Assembly: GCA_022600255.1 (NCBI GenBank)
Contig: JAHZKU010000036.1
Location: 1-22,118, forward strand
DNA length: 22,118 bases
Direction: 5' to 3'
Source of the DNA: Actinomycetes bacterium
GTDB lineage: Bacteria; Actinomycetota; Actinomycetes; S36-B12; GCA-2699445
Every line of letters starts with the position of its first letter. Position 1 is the first letter of the stretch. Below the pieces are notes generated by a model. The model ran no database searches. It saw only the letters and a list, made by a program, of their open reading frames with translations, and was not told the DNA's origin. Made by a program: the position numbers and the translations under genes. Positions 1-6,876 of this stretch are shown here, one piece after another.

Positions 1-12
1 ATCTGAAATCAT

Positions 13-1128
13 TTACTTTTTCGTTCGCTTGAGGAACAACCTCCGATACTCAGAGTCACGACCGGCCGGGGCCGGATTCTTTTTCTTTTTTGCCGGCGTG
101 ACCTTCTCGCCCTTCTCCGCCAACATGGTGAGCGCACCCACGATGCCGTTCGCGACTGCGTCACACGCGGTGATCCCCCCGAACACGTTTACAAACACGG
201 CTTGCACGTTGGGATCGTTGAGCACAATGTCGAGCCCGTTAGCCATCACCTCGGCGCTAGCACCGCCACCGATATCCAGGAAGTTCGCCGGGCGGACACC
301 GCCGTGCCGCTCGCCGGCGTACGCCACCACGTCCAAGGTGGACATGACCAGACCCGCCCCGTTGCCGATAATGCCCACCTCGCCATCGAGCTTGACGTAG
401 TTCAGATCCAGCTCCGTCGCCTTGAGTTCAATCGGGTCAACCTCTGCGTTATCCACGAAATCGACGTGATTCGCGTGGCGATAGTTCGCGTTCGCGTCCA
501 AGGTGACTTTGCCGTCAAGGGCTAGGATTCGACCATCCGGGGTCTTCACCAGCGGATTCACCTCAACCAGAGTGGCGTCCTCCTTGACCATGACCTCCCA
601 CAGGCCGACCAAGACACTGGCAATCTGATCGGCAACGTCGCTTGGGAAATTCGCCGCCGCCACAATCTCTGCGGCTTTTTCAGCGTCCACGCCTTCCAAC
701 GCGTCCACGCGCACCTTGGCCAGTGCGGAGGGGTTGGTGGCGGCGACCTCCTCGATCTCCACACCACCTTCGACACTGGCCATCGCCAGAAACGCCCGGT
801 TGGTGCGATCCAACAGGAACGATACGTAGTACTCGTCCGCGATGTCGGCCGCTTCAGTAACCAACACCTTGTGCACCGTGTGGCCCTTGATGTCCATACC
901 CAAAATGGCGTCTGCTTTGGCGGCTGCGTCCGCGGGGTCGTCCGCTAGTTGAACGCCCCCAGCCTTACCCCGGCCGCCGGTCTTCACCTGCGCCTTAACC
1001 ACAACCGTGGTGCCGATCTTGCTGGCGATATCCTGCGCCACTTCTTTAGACGTACACACGTCGCCGGGCACGACGGGAACGCCGTGTTCGGCAAACAGAT
1101 GTTTTGCTTGGTACTCGTACAGATCCAC
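13..1128 (-). CDS. sucC: Succinyl-CoA ligase (ADP-forming) subunit beta, abnormal C-terminus
   Basis: Beta subunit of succinyl-CoA synthetase, the TCA-cycle enzyme that interconverts succinyl-CoA and succinate with nucleotide phosphorylation; it normally works as a complex with SucD. The N-terminal ATP-grasp part is typical (DLYEYQAKHLF, VVKAQVKTGGRGKAGGV, LLVEVNPLVKT-like segment, ALDGKVTLD), as is most of the ligase domain (LDGEVGIIGNGAGL, GGVRPANFLDIGGGA, VFVNVFGGITACD). I chose GTG at 1128 because the protein then begins VDLYEYQ, as in relatives, and GAGGGG lies 6 nt upstream. Homology ends at about residue 344 (KGEKVT). The usual continuation, KPLVVRLDG and roughly 40 more residues, is absent and is replaced by a 27-residue basic tail starting PAKKKKNP. 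The family identification is certain; whether the enzyme is intact is doubtful. sucD would be expected just left of the window and cannot be seen. Confidence 0.93.
   Translation of the reverse strand: MDLYEYQAKHLFAEHGVPVVPGDVCTSKEVAQDIASKIGTTVVVKAQVKTGGRGKAGGVQLADDPADAAAKADAILGMDIKGHTVHKVLVTEAADIADEYYVSFLLDRTNRAFLAMASVEGGVEIEEVAATNPSALAKVRVDALEGVDAEKAAEIVAAANFPSDVADQIASVLVGLWEVMVKEDATLVEVNPLVKTPDGRILALDGKVTLDANANYRHANHVDFVDNAEVDPIELKATELDLNYVKLDGEVGIIGNGAGLVMSTLDVVAYAGERHGGVRPANFLDIGGGASAEVMANGLDIVLNDPNVQAVFVNVFGGITACDAVANGIVGALTMLAEKGEKVTPAKKKKNPAPAGRDSEYRRLFLKRTKK
62..91 (+). terminator. Intrinsic-terminator-like hairpin inside the sucC tail
   Basis: CCGGC (62-66), loop CGGG, GCCGG (71-75), followed by a T-rich run ending at 91. 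Read on the plus strand this has the form of a rho-independent terminator. On the minus strand the same T-rich run supplies the lysine codons of the odd SucC tail. It would suit a plus-strand gene lying left of the window. Confidence 0.45.
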
Positions 1129-1155
1129 TACAAACCCCTCGGGCCCTCGACATAG

Positions 1156-1189
1156 AAAAACCCCTGAGCCGGAAGATGGCCACAAGGGG
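1156..1189 (-). terminator. Terminator or attenuator hairpin in the sucC leader
   Basis: Read on the minus strand: GCCCCT (1189 downward), an inner GCC/GGC pairing, then AGGGG followed by five T (1160-1156). It lies only about 28 nt upstream of the sucC start, and no minus-strand gene lies before it that it could terminate. The right-arm sequence AGGGGTTT recurs at the sucC ribosome-binding site (about 1139-1132), so the left arm could pair with either copy. An attenuator role is inferred. Confidence 0.4.
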
Positions 1190-1540
1190 CGGCGATTCAA
1201 GGATACCGCCTACGAAGACGGCCCTTAGTGATGCCCTCTGCCGCTCAACCGATCCACACCTTAGCCGTCAAGCAAACCAAGCCCGAATTGGGTCGGCCTG
1301 CTCCCCCAAAGCAAACCTGCGCCGCCGCTACCCGCGCCAAACGCCCAGATTCTCCACACCCATCAACCAGGCGAGCAGGGCCGAATATCAGCAAGGCAGC
1401 CCTGGATCGGGCGAATTCAAGGGGGGAGCTAAGCTCCGCAGGCCCAGCGCGGCAGGTGTGACCAAGTTGCGACACGATTTCGCGTGGCATATCCCGAGCT
1501 GCCCCCGAAGAATCCAGTAGCGTCTCAACTCGTGACGGGA
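1190..1540. other. Divergent intergenic region sucC / hydrolase
   Basis: About 350 bp without a convincing gene, between the start of sucC (minus) and the hydrolase gene (plus). It must hold both promoters, but I cannot place -35/-10 pairs with confidence. There is no tRNA-like cloverleaf or repeat. The hydrolase frame is open back to 1484, so part of this stretch could be coding if that gene starts early. Confidence 0.4.
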
Positions 1541-2551
1541 ATGCGGAAATCCAAAGATGGCCGCCGGGGCAGCACCAAGGCCAGCCGTGTGACCAAGCGT
1601 GGGGTGAAGGCGGCCATGAGCCCGCGTGGCATCCGCGGGATGGCGGTGGAAGCCGCCTGGCTGAGCACGCACATTGCGATGTATCCGCTCGGTTGGGCCG
1701 AAGAAAAGGCTCGAGAAGAGATCGATCGGCACAACCTAGAAGGCCTGCCGCCGGTGCAACGCGGGTTGCTGATCGGCGACGTGGAGGCTGCTGGCACCCC
1801 CATCATCTTGATTCACGGTGTTGTGGACAACAAGAGCGTGTTCACCGTGTTGCGCAGAGGTCTACGCAAACGCGGCTTCGGGCGGATCGTCGGGCTCAAC
1901 TACTCCCCGCTGACAGATGACATCCGACAGATCGCGCAACGACTGTCCGACCTGATCGAGCAGGTGGTCAAAGAGACCGGATACGAGCGTGTGCACGTGA
2001 TTGGCCATTCCATGGGCGGCCTCGTGGGCCGGTACTACGCGCAGGTAATGAACGGCGACCGACGGGTGCACACGCTCGTAACACTTGGCACCCCCCACCA
2101 GGGCACGCACCCCGCTCGACTCGTACCGCATCCGGTATCTCGCCAGATGCGACCTGCTTCTGATTTGGTGGATGACTTTGCGGCACCAGCCCCCGGGTGT
2201 CGCACCCGGTTCCTCGCCATCTGGTCGGACTTGGACGTGATGATCATTCCCAAACGAAATGCCCAGATTGTGCATCCGGACCTGAATGCCCGCAACGTCT
2301 TCGTGCGCGGCGTGGGCCATATGTCACTGCCTGTTGACGGCCGGATCGTCCACGAAATCTGCGCCACGTTGGCCCATTTGGGTCACGACGGACGTATCGT
2401 TGCGGCGGGAACCACATCAATCGCTAGCTCCACCGGGAAAGTCACCAACGTCCCCGACCAGCGCAGTGATTCGCAGACCGGCCGCCACACGCAACCGGCC
2501 GGCTCAATCAGAGCTTCTGGACTGGCGCGTAACGCAGCAGAAGGCGTTTAA
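1541..2551 (+). CDS. Alpha/beta-hydrolase, lipase/esterase-like
   Basis: Serine hydrolase of the alpha/beta fold, close to actinobacterial esterase/lipase (triacylglycerol-lipase-like) proteins; the substrate is unknown. Numbered from ATG 1541 (336 aa): oxyanion-region IILIHGVVDN, nucleophile elbow GHSMGG with Ser157, Asp230 or Asp232 in WSDLDVMI, and catalytic His260 in GVGHMSLP. LVTLGTPHQGTHPA after the elbow is typical of the lipase group. The N-terminus is very basic (MRKSKDGRRG...) with no clear signal peptide. The frame is open upstream, with GTG at 1484 and GTG at 1532 as alternative starts and no good ribosome-binding site at any of them, so the start is uncertain. The 3' end overlaps the convergent pcrA gene by 44 bp. 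The last 45 or so residues, after the catalytic histidine, look unstructured. Confidence 0.82.
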   Translation: MRKSKDGRRGSTKASRVTKRGVKAAMSPRGIRGMAVEAAWLSTHIAMYPLGWAEEKAREEIDRHNLEGLPPVQRGLLIGDVEAAGTPIILIHGVVDNKSVFTVLRRGLRKRGFGRIVGLNYSPLTDDIRQIAQRLSDLIEQVVKETGYERVHVIGHSMGGLVGRYYAQVMNGDRRVHTLVTLGTPHQGTHPARLVPHPVSRQMRPASDLVDDFAAPAPGCRTRFLAIWSDLDVMIIPKRNAQIVHPDLNARNVFVRGVGHMSLPVDGRIVHEICATLAHLGHDGRIVAAGTTSIASSTGKVTNVPDQRSDSQTGRHTQPAGSIRASGLARNAAEGV

Positions 2552-4868
2552 CCCCGCCAGAACCAAAGTCTACGGACGCCTCAGCCTGTTCTCCGGATCC
2601 CGCTGTCGATACCACCGTGCCCAAGCCGAACTTGTCATGTGTCACGCGATCACCCGGTTTGAGCGCCAAGGTCGGTTTGGTGCCACCACCCGCACGGCCA
2701 GCAGACCGCTGATAGGAGGAGTTGGCGGGGGCCGTTGGCCGCCACTGCGTCGCGGCTGCGGTGGCCACGGCCTCTGTCCGCTCCCACTGAATGAGGTGGT
2801 CGGGGATCTCGGCTAGGAATCGAGACGCAGGATGGAATTCCGGACTGCCCCAGGCTGCTCGCTGTGCCGCGCGAGTGATGAACAGCCGTTGTTTGGCACG
2901 CGTGAGACCGACATACGCCAAGCGACGCTCCTCCGGCAGTTCCGCCGTGTCCAGCGTGCGAGCGTGCGGGAAAATGCCGTCCTCCATGCCGGTCAGAAAA
3001 ACGACAGGAAACTCCAGCCCCTTGGCCGTGTGCAGCGTCATCAGGGTCACTTGGCCCCCATCAGCATCGGGAATCTGGTCGGCATCGGCTACCAGCGAGA
3101 TGCGCTCTAAAAACCCCGCGAGGTCACCTTCAGGATCACCGAGTTCATACTCAGCCGCCACTGACTCCAGTTCACCGAGGTTTTCCAACCGGGTGGCGTC
3201 TTGCGGGTCGTCACTCCCGGCCAACAACTCGACATAACCTGACCGTTCCAGTGCTTCGTTGAGGACTCCAGCAGGACTCGTGCCCCCGGCCGAGAACTCA
3301 CGCAAGTCCTGCATCATCTGGTGGAAACCCGCGATGGCCTTCACCGAACGAGCCGCGAGCCCAGGGATCTGATCCGCTACAGCGCACGCCGCATCGAATG
3401 GGATTTGGTGCTGCGCGGCGTAGCCAGCCAGGGCGGCTTCGGCCACGTCCCCAATACCGCGTTTGGGCACGTTCAGGATTCGCCGCAGGGAGACCTCATC
3501 CTCAGGATTATCGACCGACCGCAGGTAGGCCAGCGCGTCGCGAACCTCCCTTCGTTCGTAAAAGCGCACGGCCCCGACCACCTTGTAGGGCAACCCCACC
3601 CGGATCATGACTTCCTCCAGCGCACGCGACTGCGCGTTGGTGCGATAAAAGATCGCCACCTGGTTCGGGCGCACCGCCTCCGCGTCTGCCAGGGCATCGA
3701 TTTGCCGCGCCACGTAATGCGCCTCGTCATGCTCGTCGTCGGCAACGTAGCCAACAATGGCCGCACCGGAACCGGCCTGCGTCCAGAGGTTCTTGGGTAC
3801 TCGATCTTCGTTGTGACCGATCAGCGCGTTGGCGGCATCCAGGATGGTCTGGGTCGAACGATAGTTCTGCTCCAGCAGCACCGTGTGGGCGTTAGGAAAG
3901 TCCCGATCAAACTCGGCGATATTGCGAATCGTGGCTCCCCGAAAGGCATAGATGGATTGATCAGCGTCGCCCACCACACACAACTCAGCTCCAGGAGCCT
4001 GGTCATTCGGCGGCCGGGTAAGTTCCTTGACCAACATGTACTGGGCGTGGTTCGTATCCTGATACTCGTCAACCAGAACATGCCGGAAGCGACTGCGGTA
4101 GTACTGAGCCACTTCCGGGAAGAGTTGCAGGACCGCAACGGTGGAACCGATTAGGTCGTCGAAGTCAAAAGCGTTGGCTTGCGTGAGTCGGCGTTGATAC
4201 TCCGCATAGATAGAGGCCACTTTCTCTTCGTACGGATTGACGGCTTGTTTTGCGAAGTCCTCGAAATCGACCAGTTCGTTCTTCGCACCACTGATTCGGT
4301 TAGCCATGGCGCGCGGTGCAAATCGTCGTGGATCCAGACCAAGCTCCTTCACCACAATTGCCAGCAATCGTTGACTATCCGCCGAATCATAAATGGAAAA
4401 GTTGGAGGAGATCCCCAGGCGCCCCGCCTCGCGACGCAGGATGCGGACACAGGCGGAGTGAAACGTGCTGACCCACATCGATCGACCGGCCGAACCAACC
4501 AGATCGGTAACTCGCTCCCGCATCTCAGCCGCAGCCTTGTTGGTAAAGGTGATCGCAAGGATCTGCCCGGGTCGGGCACGCCCGGTTGCCAACAGATAGG
4601 CGATCCTGCGCGTCAGGACTCGCGTCTTCCCCGAACCAGCCCCAGCCACGACCAGCAGCGCGGAGTCGGAGTGCGTGACAGCCTCGCGCTGGGCCGGGTT
4701 CAGTCCGACCAGTAGCCGATCTGCGGTGTCGTTAACCTGAGAACCGTCGGCCGACGGCGGGTCGCTGATGTCAGCGGAACCCGATTCGCTGAGATCGGAA
4801 GCTGCCCCGCCAACCACATTCGAAGAAGCCGGGTCAGAACTGGAGAGTTCGTCAAAGAGGCTGCCCAT
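2508..4868 (-). CDS. pcrA: ATP-dependent DNA helicase PcrA/UvrD (UvrD1-type)
   Basis: Superfamily 1A 3'-5' DNA helicase for nucleotide-excision repair, mismatch processing and clearing of replication blocks. All the helicase motifs are readable in order: Q motif GLNPAQREAV, Walker A GAGSGKT (about 75-82), ITFTNKAAAEMRER, STFHSACVRILRR, Walker B VLVDEYQDTNHAQ (about 265), VVGDADQSIYAFRGA, LEQNYRST, TLHTAKGLEFPVVFL and LAYVGLTRAKQRL. The C-terminus has the Tudor-like module GDRVTHDKFGLGTVV, used by PcrA to contact RNA polymerase in other bacteria. The length of 786 aa is normal. A serine/acid-rich linker of about 50 residues precedes the Q motif. The start is GTG 4871 or, more likely, ATG 4868, which lies 6 nt after a TAGACT -10 element. 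Gene function is certain. Confidence 0.96.
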   Translation of the reverse strand: MGSLFDELSSSDPASSNVVGGAASDLSESGSADISDPPSADGSQVNDTADRLLVGLNPAQREAVTHSDSALLVVAGAGSGKTRVLTRRIAYLLATGRARPGQILAITFTNKAAAEMRERVTDLVGSAGRSMWVSTFHSACVRILRREAGRLGISSNFSIYDSADSQRLLAIVVKELGLDPRRFAPRAMANRISGAKNELVDFEDFAKQAVNPYEEKVASIYAEYQRRLTQANAFDFDDLIGSTVAVLQLFPEVAQYYRSRFRHVLVDEYQDTNHAQYMLVKELTRPPNDQAPGAELCVVGDADQSIYAFRGATIRNIAEFDRDFPNAHTVLLEQNYRSTQTILDAANALIGHNEDRVPKNLWTQAGSGAAIVGYVADDEHDEAHYVARQIDALADAEAVRPNQVAIFYRTNAQSRALEEVMIRVGLPYKVVGAVRFYERREVRDALAYLRSVDNPEDEVSLRRILNVPKRGIGDVAEAALAGYAAQHQIPFDAACAVADQIPGLAARSVKAIAGFHQMMQDLREFSAGGTSPAGVLNEALERSGYVELLAGSDDPQDATRLENLGELESVAAEYELGDPEGDLAGFLERISLVADADQIPDADGGQVTLMTLHTAKGLEFPVVFLTGMEDGIFPHARTLDTAELPEERRLAYVGLTRAKQRLFITRAAQRAAWGSPEFHPASRFLAEIPDHLIQWERTEAVATAAATQWRPTAPANSSYQRSAGRAGGGTKPTLALKPGDRVTHDKFGLGTVVSTAGSGEQAEASVDFGSGGVKRLLLRYAPVQKL

Positions 4869-4874
4869 CACGTC

Positions 4875-4880
4875 AGTCTA
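4875..4880 (-). promoter_or_regulatory. -10 element of pcrA, probably leaderless
   Basis: On the minus strand TAGACT is followed by GACGTG and then ATG, a 6-nt gap that puts the transcription start at or next to the start codon. A weak -35 (TTGCGG) lies about 19 bp upstream. No Shine-Dalgarno sequence is possible with this start. Confidence 0.5.
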
Positions 4881-5004
4881 AGCAACCAATCCGGGAATAC
4901 CGCAAACCCGGTCAAGGCTCGAGCGAGTCAGACTGTTGCGCTGGCACAACCGGGTAGGCAACCGGCAGCAGCATCCGAGGCGCAGGCCCGAATCAGCCCA
5001 CCAG

Positions 5005-6612
5005 TCAGCGGAACTGGACCTTCTTCCTCTTACTCTTCAGCAAGCTTTCGTTGTCCGCCGACTTCACCACCACCTTGAACCAGTGTTTGCCTGGTTCCTC
5101 GGCGGCGAACTTCTTCTTGAAGTATCCGGAGGGTGCCGGGCCGGTGTGTACACCCTGGTATTTCCGCCCGGCCCGTTTCATTTTGATCGTCAGGTTGGCA
5201 CCCGGAGGCGTCCCGAACACCCGCCCGCGAATCTTGGTGCGCTTGCCACTCTTTACGGGGGTCTTCGCTTTCCAGACATCTAGCTGTGCCGGTAGGACAG
5301 TGACCTCCGTGGGTCGCGAGGTGGCGTACACCTTGCCCGACTTCACGATGGCCGATCGATACTTCGGCGTTCCAGCGTTCCCCGGCGCGGGGACAGCCAA
5401 GGCGTAGGAGCCGTTACTGGCCTTGGCGCTGCTGAGGGTGACCCACTTAGAGCCATACAACACCTGCAGCGCCACATCAGCCCCGGAAGGGACAGCAGCG
5501 CTGGATCCGGTCACGGACACCGGTGCGTGGGTGTAGACCGAGGTGCTGGCGTGTCGCGCCGAAATGGTCGGCGGAGCCACCCCAGCCCCCATGCCGACAG
5601 CTCGCACCTGGGCATAGCCACCAGGCATCGAGAAGGTGATAACCCCATCGCTGCGCAGCGGCACACTGACAGTTGTCGGCAGCTTCGTCTTCTGCGGAAT
5701 CGAGACTGTTCCGGCGCTCTTGATCTCCAGGGCCGTTGGTGCGTTCAACTGGAACTTTTTGATCTTGATCTGTTGGACCGCGCCGCCGGTGACTTTCGGC
5801 ACCGGGACTTTCAGCTGATAGGACCGACTCGTGTAGCGGGTGTAGCCGGCTAGGCGGCAGTTGCTCTGTGAGAGGCCCTTACCGCTCTTCGTGTCCAACA
5901 GGGTCGTGGGGTTGCTGGCCGAACCGTTCGGCCGACTCTGGAACGATGATTGGCAAGGACCACGGGTCTCGGCGGAGCCGTCCCAGAAGGATGTCTGCGC
6001 ATTAGCGCCATCCCACGTTAGCGAGATATGAATGTGGTCTCGGTGGCACGACGTGTTGTAGCTGCTGGATCGCTTGCTACCCGACAGGCAGTTTGAGTAT
6101 TCCCGCCAACCGTCGTTCTGCCGGTAAACCCCCCAAATCCGGTTGTTCCACACCAAATAGAGGATTCCCAATCGGCGAGCGTTGGCCCCGGGCTCACCGT
6201 TGGGTCCCTTGGCCAGCAACCAGGCAATGAAGGCCTCGGCTTTGGCTTTCTCAGTGGAGTTGGCTGAGTTCACCATCCAGTCCAACGCGCGTCCCTCCTG
6301 ATGCTCCAATCCGTTCGGGCAAGCGTTGCCTTTGTAGTACTTCGTGTACTTGCCGTAGGTCTGATCCAGCAGTGCGCCTAGTTTGAGTGTGCCTGGCTTT
6401 GGATCGGGACTACACAACGTCTGGCCGTGGTATTCCGGTTCCCAATCCAGTTCTGCAGGAAGGGTGATGCCAGGCCCTGGGACCGGCGATGCCGCGGCGG
6501 AGCTGTTCGGTGCGGTGCCAGGAAAGGCCACGAGTCCCACAACCAGCGTTAAGCCCGTGAGGACTACCAAGACTGATCCTGCGCGCCACCGCTTCATCCA
6601 AGAGCCACTCAT
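5005..6612 (-). CDS. Secreted LAS-fold zinc-peptidase-like protein with beta-sandwich repeats
   Basis: Predicted exported protein of 535 aa. The N-terminus has a basic n-region (MKRWRAG), a hydrophobic core (VLVVLTGLTLVVGLVAF) and an Ala/Ser-rich exit, so Sec export is likely. Residues of about 50-215 resemble the ARB_07466-like C-terminal domain, a relative of D,D-carboxypeptidase/M15 folds: EHQEGRALDWMV gives the HxxGxAxD metal motif (His104, Asp111) and CHRDHIHIS gives His193/His195. The rest is Val/Ser/Thr-rich beta-sandwich sequence, probably Ig-like cell-wall or substrate-binding repeats, ending in a basic stretch. A peptidoglycan role is inferred. The start is ATG 6612; ATG 6597 is also possible, and the frame is open upstream to a TTG that would add 16 non-signal-like residues. 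It lies between guaA and pcrA on the same strand, with long gaps on both sides, so it is probably transcribed alone. Confidence 0.8.
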   Translation of the reverse strand: MSGSWMKRWRAGSVLVVLTGLTLVVGLVAFPGTAPNSSAAASPVPGPGITLPAELDWEPEYHGQTLCSPDPKPGTLKLGALLDQTYGKYTKYYKGNACPNGLEHQEGRALDWMVNSANSTEKAKAEAFIAWLLAKGPNGEPGANARRLGILYLVWNNRIWGVYRQNDGWREYSNCLSGSKRSSSYNTSCHRDHIHISLTWDGANAQTSFWDGSAETRGPCQSSFQSRPNGSASNPTTLLDTKSGKGLSQSNCRLAGYTRYTSRSYQLKVPVPKVTGGAVQQIKIKKFQLNAPTALEIKSAGTVSIPQKTKLPTTVSVPLRSDGVITFSMPGGYAQVRAVGMGAGVAPPTISARHASTSVYTHAPVSVTGSSAAVPSGADVALQVLYGSKWVTLSSAKASNGSYALAVPAPGNAGTPKYRSAIVKSGKVYATSRPTEVTVLPAQLDVWKAKTPVKSGKRTKIRGRVFGTPPGANLTIKMKRAGRKYQGVHTGPAPSGYFKKKFAAEEPGKHWFKVVVKSADNESLLKSKRKKVQFR

Positions 6613-6876
6613 AGTCTTTGTATCGGCACTTAATGCCGCACTGTTAGCCACGGGCGCCAACCTTGCAGGTCCAATAGTCCGATATCAACGAAACACGCCG
6701 ATTTGTACGAAATTATTCTCAATACCGGACGATAGAAGCAGTTTTCCTCTGCGACACGAGCAATTGCGGAATCGCGACCAACAAATGATCTTGCTGTGAC
6801 CCTCAGCAAAACTGCGGATCGTAGCCGGCAGAATCCCTAGACCGAACGCGCGTCGGGAGACCCCAGCCCTGGCCCG
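6613..6876. other. AT-richer leader region of the secreted peptidase gene
   Basis: 264 bp between the guaA stop and the peptidase start. The middle is visibly richer in A/T than its surroundings. CGGCA-CTTAA-TGCCG (6624-6638) is a perfect 5-bp inverted repeat ending 11 nt before the ATG; it may be an operator or an mRNA hairpin. I looked for the c-di-AMP (ydaO) riboswitch often found before actinobacterial wall hydrolases and did not see its conserved GGGGTGAA-type blocks. Confidence 0.4.

Noticed and set aside
1201..1483. Possible small gene or tRNA in the sucC / hydrolase gap
   Set aside because: No cloverleaf pattern was found, and no open frame combines a start signal with protein-like composition.
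3321..4154. 277-codon open frame on the plus strand inside pcrA
   Set aside because: It is antisense to conserved helicase motifs, and its product resembles no known family. Long antisense frames are common in GC-rich DNA.
6613..6660. N-terminal extension of the secreted peptidase from a TTG at 6660
   Set aside because: The extra 16 residues are not like a signal peptide and cover the inverted repeat and leader. ATG 6612 or 6597 gives a normal signal sequence.
6613..6876. c-di-AMP riboswitch before the secreted peptidase
   Set aside because: The location and gene type would fit, but the conserved sequence blocks of that riboswitch are not present on the minus strand.
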